Shown: positions 5,634 to 13,190 of the stretch, in pieces
How the letters are laid out: each line of letters opens with the position of its first letter
Position numbering within the stretch: the first letter of the stretch is position 1
Origin: Eubacteriales Family XIII. Incertae Sedis bacterium
GTDB taxonomy: Bacteria > Bacillota > Clostridia > Peptostreptococcales > Anaerovoracaceae
NCBI GenBank assembly: GCA_031254995.1
Contig: JAIRTJ010000197.1
Location: 1 to 13,190 of the forward strand
DNA: 13,190 bases
Reading direction: 5' to 3'
The notes under the pieces: model-generated
What the model saw: only the letters and a program-made list of their open reading frames with translations
What the model was told of the DNA's origin: nothing
Database searches by the model: none
Made by a program: the position numbers and the translations under genes

Positions 5634-8564
5634 GTGGCGGTCATACTGATTGCGGTGTTCTCAGGGCTTGCGGGATTCATCACCGATTATCTGTGGTTTA
5701 AGGACCTCAGTTATACGGATGTGTTCTGGAAGCAGTTGTTGACGCAATTGAAGATCGGGATACCGGTGTTCATCGTGTTGACAGTCTTGGGCATCCTATA
5801 CCTGAAGAGCCTTCGAAAGGGCTATCGCAAGAGGGTGACCATCGAGACGGAGACCGCTTCTGCGAAAATGCAAAGCAGGATCGGTCTGATTTTGGCGGCG
5901 GCAGCGTCGGCTGTCGTGGCCTTTTTGGCGGCGACGGGACTGTGGTTTGAGTCGTTGCAGTTCATACACAGCAAGGGATTCGGTTTGGACGATCCGATCT
6001 TTGGGAACGACATATCGTTCTACGTGTTCAAATTGCAGTTTATTCGCAACTTGAACACCATCGTCATCGAGGCGATCATCGCATTCGCAATCATTACTTT
6101 CGTGTACTATTTCTTCCTTTTGAGCGTTGCGAAACCCAAGATCATCGAGCGCGCGCCGGATTCGGAGGAGAGCTCAAGCGGATTCGGCGGAGGGGATGCC
6201 ATGGGCGGCATCATCGGCGATCTTCTCAAATCGTTCGGACTCGGCGGGGGCGCAGCGGGTCAATCCGCGAATCGACCCAAGCCGGCGGACGGTCAGAGCA
6301 GTCTGCGTGAATTGATACACATCGCGTCCAAGCAGATTACCGTGTTGGGGGTCTTGTTCTTCCTCATGGTGGGCGTCAACTACTTCTTGAAGCAGTTCGA
6401 TCTGCTCTATTCGAGCAACGGCGTCGTGTTCGGCGCGGGATTTACGGACATCAACATCACGCTATGGACCTATCGCGTTATATTCGCCCTGTCGGCGGTC
6501 GCGGCGGTCCTGTTCGTGATCGGCATGAAGAAAAAGAAGGTTAGGACCGTGTTGACGGTTCCCGTGATCATGATCGCGGTCGGTCTGCTCGGTACGGGCA
6601 TCGGATTCAGCGTCCAACAGCTCATCGTCTCTCCCGACGAGATCAACAAGGAGCAGAAATACCTCGACCACAATATCGAGTTCACGCAGTCGGCCTACGA
6701 TCTGCAAAACGTATCCGTGCGGCCTTTTGAAGCCGACAACAATTTGACCGGCGACGATATCAAGGCGAATATGGATACCATTCGCAATATTCGAATCAAC
6801 GACTATGATCCGGCGAAGACATTCTACAACTCCACGCAGACCATCCGGCAGTATTACACGTTTAACGATGTGGATGTGGATCGCTACATGATCAACGGTG
6901 CGTACACGCAGACGTTCCTTTCCGCTCGCGAGATCGATGAGACGAAGATACCGCAGCAATGGATAAACTTGCATTTGCAGTATACGCACGGATACGGGAT
7001 CACGTTGTCCCGCGTGGATAAGGTGACGGCCAGCGGTCAACCGGACATAATGATAAAGGATATCCCGCCCGTGTCTTCCGTGGACGAAATAAATGTCACG
7101 CGGCCAGAGATCTATTTCGGGGAATTGCAAAATCAGTACATACTGACGAATACGAGCGAGGAGGAATTCAACTATCTCGAGGGCGACAAGAACGTTCCCG
7201 CCGTCTACGAGGGCAAGACGGGCATTCGCATGAACGCGTTCAATCGCTTGATGTTCGCCATAAAGGAGCGGAGCATGAAGCTTTTCGTCTCCACGAATAT
7301 CAAGAGCGATTCCAAGATCATCATCAATCGGAACATCCGCGAGCGCGTAAGGGAGATCATGCCTTATATGGATTATTCTGACCCGTACATGGTGACGGTG
7401 GACGGCAAACTCTATTGGATCATCGACGGATATACGATGAGTTCCATGTATCCCTATTCGGAGCCGTACGATATGGCGGCCGGCAATCCGACGAACTACA
7501 TCCGAAATTCCGTGAAGGTCGTCATTGACGCTTACGACGGAGCCACCGATTATTATTTGGTGGACGAGAGCGACCCCGTGGCGAATACGCTGAAGAGCAT
7601 TTATCCGACGCTGTTTGATGATTTCGCTGAGATGCCCGAGGGTCTGCGATCCCACATCCGCTATCCGAGCAAGATGCTTACCGTGCAGGCCAACATCTAC
7701 AAGAAATACCACGTCAACGATTACAAGGTGTTTTATCAGGGTGCGGATCGTTGGGATATCGCCAACGAGAAATTGGGGGCTTCGGACAAGGAAGTCGCCA
7801 TGCAGCCCAATTATTACATCATAAAATTGCCGGGCGAGGAAAAGGCCGAGTTCATCAATTCCATTCCGTATACGCCCATGAATAAGGTCAATATGGCCGC
7901 GTTGCTCGTGGCGCGAAACGACGGCGAGCATTACGGCGAATTGATACTGTATCAGATGCCAAAGGGCAAGACCGTCATGGGACCGAGTCAGATAGACGCG
8001 CAGATCGCGCAGGACACGACGATTTCAAGGGACTTCGCCCTTTGGGAAAACTCCGGATCCACATACAGCCGGGGCAATATGTTCGTCGTCCCCATCAACG
8101 AGTCCATCATGTACGTCGAGCCTATCTATTTGAAGGCAAGCGAGGGCAGCCTGCCGGAGGTCAAGCGGATCATCATCTACTACGGCGATCGCATCGCGTA
8201 TGAAACGACTTTGGCCGAGGCTCTGGACTCCATGTTCGGCCCGGGTACGGGCGACGCCATCGCGATCACGGATCCGACGGGCGACACGGGAGATGCGGAC
8301 AGCGGGCCGGACGACACGGGAACCGGCGGCGATTCGCAACAGATGACGACCGATCAGATCATTCGCGCGGCCGTGGAGGCGTACAACAGCGCGGTGCAGG
8401 CGCAGAAGGACGGCGACTGGGCCAAATACGGACAAGAGATGAAGCGAATGGAGGGTTACCTGTACTCGATCTCCGGAGAAGGAGAAGCGTCGACGGGCGA
8501 TGCGCAAGGCGACGCGTCCGATGAAACGTCGGATGAGCCTGAGACAAACGGGGACGACGCATAA
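5634..8564 (+). CDS. UPF0182 (COG1615) multi-pass membrane protein
   Basis: The uninterrupted frame gives 976 residues from GTG; the natural product is probably 993 residues from ATG 5583 (see the in-frame TAG). It has the UPF0182 layout. Membrane segments lie near residues 1-16 (truncated here), 42-62, 84-106, 140-165, 235-255, 278-298 and 305-327. A large extracytoplasmic domain follows (about 330-880) with the family's typical stretches such as IRQYYTFNDVDVDRYMING and SDPYMVTVDGKLYWIIDGYT. The Gly/Asp/Thr-rich tail with a short helix (VQAQKDGDWAKYGQEMKRME) is also typical of this family. Its biochemical function is unknown. No ribosome binding site precedes GTG 5634, so that start is doubtful. 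glnA begins 14 bases after the TAA, so the two genes are probably one transcript. Confidence 0.9.
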   Translation: MAVILIAVFSGLAGFITDYLWFKDLSYTDVFWKQLLTQLKIGIPVFIVLTVLGILYLKSLRKGYRKRVTIETETASAKMQSRIGLILAAAASAVVAFLAATGLWFESLQFIHSKGFGLDDPIFGNDISFYVFKLQFIRNLNTIVIEAIIAFAIITFVYYFFLLSVAKPKIIERAPDSEESSSGFGGGDAMGGIIGDLLKSFGLGGGAAGQSANRPKPADGQSSLRELIHIASKQITVLGVLFFLMVGVNYFLKQFDLLYSSNGVVFGAGFTDINITLWTYRVIFALSAVAAVLFVIGMKKKKVRTVLTVPVIMIAVGLLGTGIGFSVQQLIVSPDEINKEQKYLDHNIEFTQSAYDLQNVSVRPFEADNNLTGDDIKANMDTIRNIRINDYDPAKTFYNSTQTIRQYYTFNDVDVDRYMINGAYTQTFLSAREIDETKIPQQWINLHLQYTHGYGITLSRVDKVTASGQPDIMIKDIPPVSSVDEINVTRPEIYFGELQNQYILTNTSEEEFNYLEGDKNVPAVYEGKTGIRMNAFNRLMFAIKERSMKLFVSTNIKSDSKIIINRNIRERVREIMPYMDYSDPYMVTVDGKLYWIIDGYTMSSMYPYSEPYDMAAGNPTNYIRNSVKVVIDAYDGATDYYLVDESDPVANTLKSIYPTLFDDFAEMPEGLRSHIRYPSKMLTVQANIYKKYHVNDYKVFYQGADRWDIANEKLGASDKEVAMQPNYYIIKLPGEEKAEFINSIPYTPMNKVNMAALLVARNDGEHYGELILYQMPKGKTVMGPSQIDAQIAQDTTISRDFALWENSGSTYSRGNMFVVPINESIMYVEPIYLKASEGSLPEVKRIIIYYGDRIAYETTLAEALDSMFGPGTGDAIAITDPTGDTGDADSGPDDTGTGGDSQQMTTDQIIRAAVEAYNSAVQAQKDGDWAKYGQEMKRMEGYLYSISGEGEASTGDAQGDASDETSDEPETNGDDA

Positions 8565-8578
8565 CGCCGGAGGGATGC

Positions 8579-10489
8579 ATGACGGATAAATTGCTGTACG
8601 CGATCCCGAGGGACAAGGGTTCTTTTGGGGATATCATCGATTTGCTCGACGAGCATCCTGAGGTGAAATTCGTTTCACTGGTGGGTTTGGACATCGGCGG
8701 ACACGATACGGACGAAAAAATCCCCGTAGGGCGTTTTAAGGACGATATCGAAAAATATCTGACTAAGGGCGTTCAGACCGACGGGAGCAGCGTCGTCCTG
8801 CCGAATATCTCCGAACTCAACGACGCGAAGGTCGATATCATTCCCGACCTCTCCGTCCGATGGTTTGTCGATTACAATTTTGATTTTGCGGAGGGCGCCG
8901 GCGATTCGTCGGCGCCTGTCGGCACCCTGCGCATTCCTTCTTTTCTCGTGCATAACGACGCCGCTTATGTGGGCAGTCGGGAAATCCTGCGGAACGCGGC
9001 CGAGCGCTTCGCGGAACGCGTGAAAGAACTCGCGAAGGCGCACCCCTATGTCTATCCCGCCATGGGTCTGCAAGGCGATGACGAGATCGAGGATGTCACG
9101 CTGACCATGGCTACGGAGCTGGAATTTTGGGTCAAGACGCCGGAGGACAAAGGCGATCGCGAACAGCTCTCCACCTCGCAGGAATTGAAAGAACAGTATT
9201 GGCAGAGAACGAGGGGTGCCGTCAGAACCGCCCTCGAAAAAGCGATTCTTCTGCTCGAAAAGTACGACTTCGGCACTGAGATGGGGCATAAAGAGGTCGG
9301 CGGCATAAAGGCAAAATTAGACAACGCAGGAGAATACACCCATATTATGGAGCAATTGGAGATCGACTGGGCATATGACGACGCGCTCCAATCCGCGGAC
9401 AACGAGCTGTTCATCAAATACTTGATCAAGGATGTATTCAGAACCTGCGGACTCGAAGTGACCTTTATGGCCAAGCCCATCGACGGTGTCGCGGGCAGCG
9501 GCGAGCACACTCATCTCGGCGCGATTGCGAAGTTGAAGAGCGGCAAGGCGATCAATCTGTTTGCGCCGGGCTGCGAGAAAAAGGACTTTTTGAGTCCCGT
9601 CGGCTACGGGGCGCTGATGGGTCTGTTGAAAAATTACGAGGCAGTGAACCCCTTCGTCGCGAGCACGAACGATGCCCTAAACCGCTTAAAGCCGGGCTTT
9701 GAGGCTCCTGTCTGCATCGTCACATCCCTCGGTCACAGCGTCGATATGCCCTCGCGAAATCGGACGGTATTGGCCGGGCTCGTTCGCGATTTGGACAATC
9801 CTTTGTCCGTCAGATTTGAGTTGCGTTCTCCCTGCCCTAAGTGCAACACCTACTTGGTGACGGCTGCCGCCTATCTCGCAATGTTGGATGGGATCGAGGC
9901 GGCGCTCGGCGCGGAGAAGACTTCCGAGGAGTTGGAGAAGGCGATCTCGAAGGAGCGGGGCGAGGAGGCGTTCTATTTGGAGCGAGATCGCGCGTACCGC
10001 AGCGAAGAGGACGTATTTGTGAAGTACGATCCGGTCGAGCGCGAGGAACTCTTCGGCGATGCGCCCGCAACCGTATGGGAGAACATCTCGGCCTTTCGCA
10101 GGTATCCTGACAAATTGAGCGTTTTAAAAAACGGAGATGTTCTGAGCGACAAACTTTTGAACTCGTATGAGGCCGCGACCGTCGCACAGTGGGCGACGGA
10201 GTTGCAAAACAGGTTGATCCCCGACGCGATGAGTCTGGTGCGTTCGTGCGTGAAATCCCACACGAACGAGACGGGCACGGATCTCGACGAAATGCTTTGG
10301 CGAGAGATCGAAGCCCTGCGCGACTATCTGGCGAAGGACACCATCGAAGGCAAATGCCTGTTGACGCGCATCAAAAACGAGCTGAGCGACTGCGCGTATG
10401 AAGCAGCCTCAAATCTTCAGATCGAAATGCAGAAAAATACAAAACTTCTTCGAGATACCTATTTGGAATACAAGCGGAACATTCTGTGA
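8579..10489 (+). CDS. glnA: Glutamine synthetase, long GlnA-type with C-terminal extension
   Basis: Cytoplasmic enzyme that makes glutamine from glutamate, ammonia and ATP. The 636 residues carry the GS signatures in order: GVQTDGSSV at 64-72 (beta-grasp), ELEF with Glu180 and Glu182 (metal ligands), GHKEVG with His237 and Glu239, GSGEHTHLG at 306-314 (ammonium/ATP site), NRTVLAGLVRD, and RFELRSPCPKCN from 412. It is longer than GSI (about 440-470) and shorter than typical GSIII (about 700). The extra length includes the region after 145 and a helical tail of about 130 residues. The NLYDLP-type adenylylation site of enterobacterial GSI is not seen, so control by GlnE is unlikely. The start is set by GGAGGG (8569-8574). 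It sits directly behind the UPF0182 gene. A structural class apart from classical GSI is inferred, not proven. Confidence 0.88.
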   Translation: MTDKLLYAIPRDKGSFGDIIDLLDEHPEVKFVSLVGLDIGGHDTDEKIPVGRFKDDIEKYLTKGVQTDGSSVVLPNISELNDAKVDIIPDLSVRWFVDYNFDFAEGAGDSSAPVGTLRIPSFLVHNDAAYVGSREILRNAAERFAERVKELAKAHPYVYPAMGLQGDDEIEDVTLTMATELEFWVKTPEDKGDREQLSTSQELKEQYWQRTRGAVRTALEKAILLLEKYDFGTEMGHKEVGGIKAKLDNAGEYTHIMEQLEIDWAYDDALQSADNELFIKYLIKDVFRTCGLEVTFMAKPIDGVAGSGEHTHLGAIAKLKSGKAINLFAPGCEKKDFLSPVGYGALMGLLKNYEAVNPFVASTNDALNRLKPGFEAPVCIVTSLGHSVDMPSRNRTVLAGLVRDLDNPLSVRFELRSPCPKCNTYLVTAAAYLAMLDGIEAALGAEKTSEELEKAISKERGEEAFYLERDRAYRSEEDVFVKYDPVEREELFGDAPATVWENISAFRRYPDKLSVLKNGDVLSDKLLNSYEAATVAQWATELQNRLIPDAMSLVRSCVKSHTNETGTDLDEMLWREIEALRDYLAKDTIEGKCLLTRIKNELSDCAYEAASNLQIEMQKNTKLLRDTYLEYKRNIL

Positions 10490-10526
10490 GACTCGGCGTT
10501 GGATCGCCCCGGCTGTCATTCAATCC

Positions 10527-10590
10527 CTCGCGGGGGGCGTTCGGTCCTGTGTTCGTTGAAAATCACCGGCCGCGTCACGCCCCTCGCGGG
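10527..10590. terminator. GC-rich inverted repeat between convergent glnA and thiolase genes
   Basis: Bases 10527-10540 pair with 10577-10590 over 14 positions including two G-U pairs, with a 36-base loop. It is the only long inverted repeat in the 119-base gap between the two converging genes. Neither side carries a clear T run. It may serve as a shared transcription end, but the large loop makes this uncertain. Confidence 0.35.
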
Positions 10591-10608
10591 AATATCAGTC
10601 TTCCTGCG

Positions 10609-11790
10609 TTACCGTTCTACGAGCAACGCCGTGCCTTGTCCCCCGCCTATGCACAAAGTCGCGAGACCGTATTTTGAATCTCTGCGGCGCATTTCATAGA
10701 GTAAGGTTACGAGTATGCGACAACCCGACGCGCCGATGGGATGGCCGATGGAGATGGCTCCTCCGTTGACATTCGTCTTCTCGGGATCAAAGCCGATATC
10801 GTTGCAGACCGCGACCGACTGAGCCGCGAATGCCTCGTTGGCTTCCACCAAATCCAGATCGCCCACCGCGAGATTTGCCTTGTCGAGAGCCTTTTTCGAC
10901 GCGGGTACGGGACCGATGCCCATGATCGCCGGATCGACGCCCGCGGACGCGTAGGATTTAATGGTCGCGAGAGGCGCTATGCCCAGCTGATCCGCCTTTT
11001 CCTTTGACATGACGACCACCGCGGCCGCGCTGTCGTTGATTCCGGAGGCGTTTGCCGCGGTGACGACGCCGTCCTTCTTGAAGGCCGGTCTCAGTTTGGA
11101 TATGCCGTCCGCCGTGACGCCGGATTTCGGGTATTCATCCGTGTCGAAAATGACGGGATCGCCTTTCCTCTGCGGAATTTCCACGGGAACGATCTCATCT
11201 TTGAATTTTCCGGCCTTGATCGCGGCTTCGGTCTTCTGTTGGGACTTTGCGGAAAACTCGTCCAATTGCTCCCGCGTGATTCCCCATTGTTCCGCGATGT
11301 TTTCAGCCGTGATGCCCATATGGTAATTGTTGAACGCATCCGTCAAGCCGTCGTTGATCATGATGTCGACGAGCGTCGCATCGCCCATTCTTGCGCCCCA
11401 GCGCGCTTTGGGCATAATATAGCCCGATTGACTCATGTTTTCCATGCCGCCGGCGACGATGATGTCCGCGTCTCCCGCTTTTATGATCTGAGCCGCGAGA
11501 CTCACGGTGCGAAGCCCCGAACCGCAGACCTTGTTCAGCGTCATCGCGGGAACCTCGTTCGGGATGCCCGCCTTGATGGACGCTTGACGGGCCGTGTTTT
11601 GGCCCAATCCGCCCTGCAATACGCAACCGAAAATGACTTCGTCCGTCATTGCGGCGTCCAGGCCCGCTCGCTTGAGCGCCTCTTTGATGACGATGGCTCC
11701 GAGGTCTACGGCCGAAACATCCTTCAACGATCCGCCGAATGAACCCACAGGCGTCCTCACTGCGCTGACGATTACTGCTTCCTTGCTCAT
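10609..11790 (-). CDS. thlA: Acetyl-CoA acetyltransferase (thiolase)
   Basis: Condenses two acetyl-CoA to acetoacetyl-CoA, the first step of butyrate/butanol-type fermentation, and also the reverse thiolysis. The 393 residues match the usual 390-395. The active-site residues are all present: Cys89 in LNKVCGSGL (acyl-enzyme), His350 in GHPIGASG and Cys380 in CIGGGQGTA. The C-terminal LLVER end is standard. The frame is open 25 codons further upstream, but the ATG at 11790 is the right start: the minus strand reads AGGAGAGGG shortly before it and the protein then begins MSKEAVIVSAVRTPVG, like the family. No other fermentation gene is adjacent in this window. It has its own promoter with a Rex-type operator, which predicts repression when NADH is low. 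Convergent with glnA, divergent from the transglutaminase-like lipoprotein. Confidence 0.95.
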   Translation of the reverse strand: MSKEAVIVSAVRTPVGSFGGSLKDVSAVDLGAIVIKEALKRAGLDAAMTDEVIFGCVLQGGLGQNTARQASIKAGIPNEVPAMTLNKVCGSGLRTVSLAAQIIKAGDADIIVAGGMENMSQSGYIMPKARWGARMGDATLVDIMINDGLTDAFNNYHMGITAENIAEQWGITREQLDEFSAKSQQKTEAAIKAGKFKDEIVPVEIPQRKGDPVIFDTDEYPKSGVTADGISKLRPAFKKDGVVTAANASGINDSAAAVVVMSKEKADQLGIAPLATIKSYASAGVDPAIMGIGPVPASKKALDKANLAVGDLDLVEANEAFAAQSVAVCNDIGFDPEKTNVNGGAISIGHPIGASGCRILVTLLYEMRRRDSKYGLATLCIGGGQGTALLVER

Positions 11791-11910
11791 TTGTCCCTCT
11801 CCTTTACTTCTGCTTATCGCGATCTTCTTCATAACGGAATTCTCGCGAATATTGTCTGAGTCCATCCGCCGGGGCCTGCTCGCCCTCGCGCGGAGACAAG
11901 CGGGTCATGC

Positions 11911-11928
11911 TTGTTAAAATATTAACAT
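11911..11928. promoter_or_regulatory. Rex-type redox operator in the thiolase promoter
   Basis: TTGTTAAAATATTAACAT is an almost perfect palindrome. It matches the known clostridial Rex consensus TTGTTAA-N4-TTAACAA at 13 of the 14 defined bases (last base T for A). On the minus strand it begins right at the predicted transcription start of the thiolase gene, where a bound repressor would block initiation. Rex control of thl and of butyrate and alcohol genes is established in Clostridium acetobutylicum. That Rex is the binding protein here is inferred. Confidence 0.78.
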
Positions 11929-11935
11929 ACTTTTC

Positions 11936-11964
11936 ATCATACATGATTTCTCGATAAAATGCAA
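11936..11964 (-). promoter_or_regulatory. Sigma-A promoter of the thiolase gene
   Basis: On the minus strand TTGCAT (11964-11959) and TATGAT (11941-11936, 5 of 6 to consensus) are spaced by exactly 17 bases. Transcription would start near 11929, giving a leader of about 140 bases before the ATG at 11790. The Rex-type palindrome lies directly at and after this start. Confidence 0.7.
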
Positions 11965-12012
11965 CACTTTGGCTTATAATTTTTATTGGGCAAATTCCCG
12001 CGTAAATTCCCA

Positions 12013-12040
12013 TTGCTTTTCCTCCGTCCGCGTGTATACT
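12013..12040 (+). promoter_or_regulatory. Promoter of the transglutaminase-like lipoprotein gene
   Basis: TTGCTT (12013-12018) and TATACT (12035-12040, 5 of 6) are separated by 16 bases. Transcription from near 12047 gives a leader of about 105 bases before the ATG at 12153. The Rex-type palindrome is about 85 bases upstream of this -35 box, so direct repression of this gene by the same site is less likely. Confidence 0.55.
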
Positions 12041-12152
12041 AGTAAATGGGGATTTGCGATTGCGCCGTATCGAATCGGGATTTTCGCTTGTGTCATGTCG
12101 AGAGGCTTCATCCGATGTTTCTTCAAAATATCATGAGGCCGGAGGATTGTCG

Positions 12153-13127
12153 ATGCGTTTTTCTTTCTGCGGAAAGCAGTTTGTCTTCATCGCCGCGATT
12201 TTGTTCGTGTTGATTTTTGCGTCCTGCGAACGAATCGCCGTCGGCATGGACGATATCAAACACGCGATCGAGGGGAATCGCTCCGCCGTCAATAAAAATC
12301 CGGACGCGCCGGACAGGGACAATTCGCCAAAGGTGCTCGTCTGCGAAGCGCCCGGCGAGGCGACATTCGGCGAAAACGGCGGCATTGTGGATTTTTCGAA
12401 CGCGGACGACGGATATGTGATGGTCAGATACGAGGGGAACGATTCCAAGGTCAAAGTTCAGATCACGTTTTCCGACGGCGAACCGTACACCTACGATCTG
12501 AAGCCCAACGCCGATTTTACGGCGTTCCCGCTGTCGCTCGGCAGCGGCGATTACGATGTGGGCGTATTCACGAATATCGAGGGGAACAAGTACGCGCAGG
12601 CGACGAAGCGGACGATTACGGCCGAAATTTCCGATGAATTCTCGCCCTTTCTCAGGCCAAATCAATATGTGTATTACACGCCCGATTCCGAAGCTGTGGC
12701 AATGGCTCGGGATATCTGCGAGGGCGTCAAGAGCGAATTAGGCGCGACGGAGAACCTATTTCTGTACGTCGTCGAAAACGTATCCTACGACTACGAGAAG
12801 GCCGAAACCGTGCAGAGCGGGTATCTGCCGAACGTGGATGAGACGCTCCGTTCGGGAGCGGGCATTTGTTTCGATTACGCGTCGCTGACGTCGGCAATGC
12901 TCAGGAGTCAGGGCATTCCCTGCAAGCTCGTCATCGGATACGCGGGCAGCGCATATCATTCGTGGATAAGGGTCTACTCGCGGGAGACGGGCGAGGTGGC
13001 GGGCGTCATCGAATTTCGCGCGGGGGAATGGTCGCGCATGGATCCCACGTTTACGGCCGGCGGCAGCAAGGCCGATCCGAACACGATAGGCGACGGCACG
13101 AATTACAATCCGATCTACGAGTATTGA
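12153..13127 (+). CDS. Lipoprotein with transglutaminase-like (papain-fold) domain
   Basis: A 324-residue protein that begins MRFSFCGKQFVFIAAILFVLIFASC: a signal peptide with lipobox IFASC, so it is likely lipid-anchored at about Cys25. Residues about 60-165 form a beta-rich region with a tail like GDYDVGVFTNIEGNKYAQA. The C-terminal half is a transglutaminase-like domain with a complete triad: Cys239 in GICFDYASL, His269 in YHSWIRV and Asp297 in RMDPTF. Such domains in surface proteins of Firmicutes act as proteases, cross-linking enzymes or peptidase-like hydrolases; the substrate cannot be told. The start at 12153 is chosen because GGAGG (12141-12145) lies seven bases upstream and the signal peptide then begins at once. 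The open frame extends back to a TTG at 12054 but lacks a ribosome site there. Apparently monocistronic. Confidence 0.92.
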   Translation: MRFSFCGKQFVFIAAILFVLIFASCERIAVGMDDIKHAIEGNRSAVNKNPDAPDRDNSPKVLVCEAPGEATFGENGGIVDFSNADDGYVMVRYEGNDSKVKVQITFSDGEPYTYDLKPNADFTAFPLSLGSGDYDVGVFTNIEGNKYAQATKRTITAEISDEFSPFLRPNQYVYYTPDSEAVAMARDICEGVKSELGATENLFLYVVENVSYDYEKAETVQSGYLPNVDETLRSGAGICFDYASLTSAMLRSQGIPCKLVIGYAGSAYHSWIRVYSRETGEVAGVIEFRAGEWSRMDPTFTAGGSKADPNTIGDGTNYNPIYEY

Positions 13128-13131
13128 TGAT

Positions 13132-13160
13132 TTGTATATGCGTTGCGCGTATTATATAAT
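13132..13160 (+). promoter_or_regulatory. Promoter of the next gene at the right edge
   Basis: TTGTAT (13132-13137) and a perfect TATAAT (13155-13160) are spaced by 17 bases. A GGAG (13177-13180) and an ATG (13186) follow within 30 bases, which fits a short leader and a gene running off the window. Confidence 0.6.
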
Positions 13161-13185
13161 AGTTGGTAAACGCGGCGGAGAGTGC

Positions 13186-13190
13186 ATGAG
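13186..13190 (+). CDS. Probable start of a gene cut by the window edge
   Basis: ATG at 13186 follows GGAG (13177-13180) with five bases between, downstream of a good promoter. Only the start codon and two bases are in the window, so the product is unknown. GTG at 13182 is an alternative start. Confidence 0.3.

Noticed and set aside
6462..7931. Minus-strand open frame of 489 residues opposite UPF0182
   Set aside because: It is rich in His, Arg and Ile, as expected for the complement of this gene's codons, and has no recognisable domain or ribosome binding site.
11791..11865. N-terminal extension of the thiolase by 25 residues
   Set aside because: The extension is not part of the thiolase family, lies in the leader downstream of the Rex site, and the ATG at 11790 has a strong ribosome binding site.
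11975..11980. TATAAT on the + strand in the divergent spacer
   Set aside because: No -35 element is found at a suitable distance. The TTGCTT/TATACT pair further right is better placed for the downstream gene.
12054..12152. TTG start 33 codons upstream for the transglutaminase-like lipoprotein
   Set aside because: It would bury the signal peptide. GGAGG and ATG 12153 give a normal lipoprotein signal.

Overview
The window reads as ordinary chromosome from a moderately GC-rich anaerobic Firmicute, most likely a member of Clostridia. This rests on a clostridial-type acetyl-CoA acetyltransferase with a near-perfect clostridial Rex operator at its promoter, a divergent ATP-dependent PEP carboxykinase, a long GlnA-like glutamine synthetase, a UPF0182 membrane protein, a zinc-ribbon membrane protein and strong GGAGG-type ribosome binding sites. 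The genus cannot be told from the sequence. I see no rRNA, tRNA, CRISPR array, transposase, integrase or phage gene.

Layout, left to right. Bases 1-60 probably hold the C-terminal end of a + strand gene, closed by a strong intrinsic terminator (94-141). A roughly 410-base spacer (142-553) carries a 20-bp tandem repeat, a small palindrome, a candidate promoter and a leader hairpin. It is followed by a small lipoprotein (554-1156). A promoter at 1211-1239 opens a two-gene unit: a zinc-ribbon/single-TM protein with a long repetitive linker (1283-3727), then pckA (3759-5429), 31 bases apart. A hairpin-rich leader (5430-5582) precedes a UPF0182 membrane protein, and glnA follows 14 bases after it (8579-10489). 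The best UPF0182 start (ATG 5583, good RBS) is separated from the long open frame by one in-frame TAG at codon 12.

glnA converges on a minus-strand thiolase gene (10609-11790). The thiolase promoter (-35/-10 with a 17-bp spacer) is followed at the expected transcription start by an 18-bp palindrome matching the clostridial Rex consensus at 17 of 18 positions, so redox (NADH/NAD+) control is likely. Divergent from it is a lipoprotein with a transglutaminase-like domain and a complete Cys-His-Asp triad (12153-13127). A further promoter and a probable gene start sit at the right edge.

Functionally the window mixes central metabolism (PEP/oxaloacetate exchange, glutamine synthesis, acetoacetyl-CoA formation) with cell-envelope proteins (two lipoproteins, one zinc-ribbon membrane protein, one UPF0182 protein). 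I found no convincing new multi-gene system. The points most worth checking are the in-frame amber codon, the Rex operator, and the repeat-rich linker of the zinc-ribbon protein.
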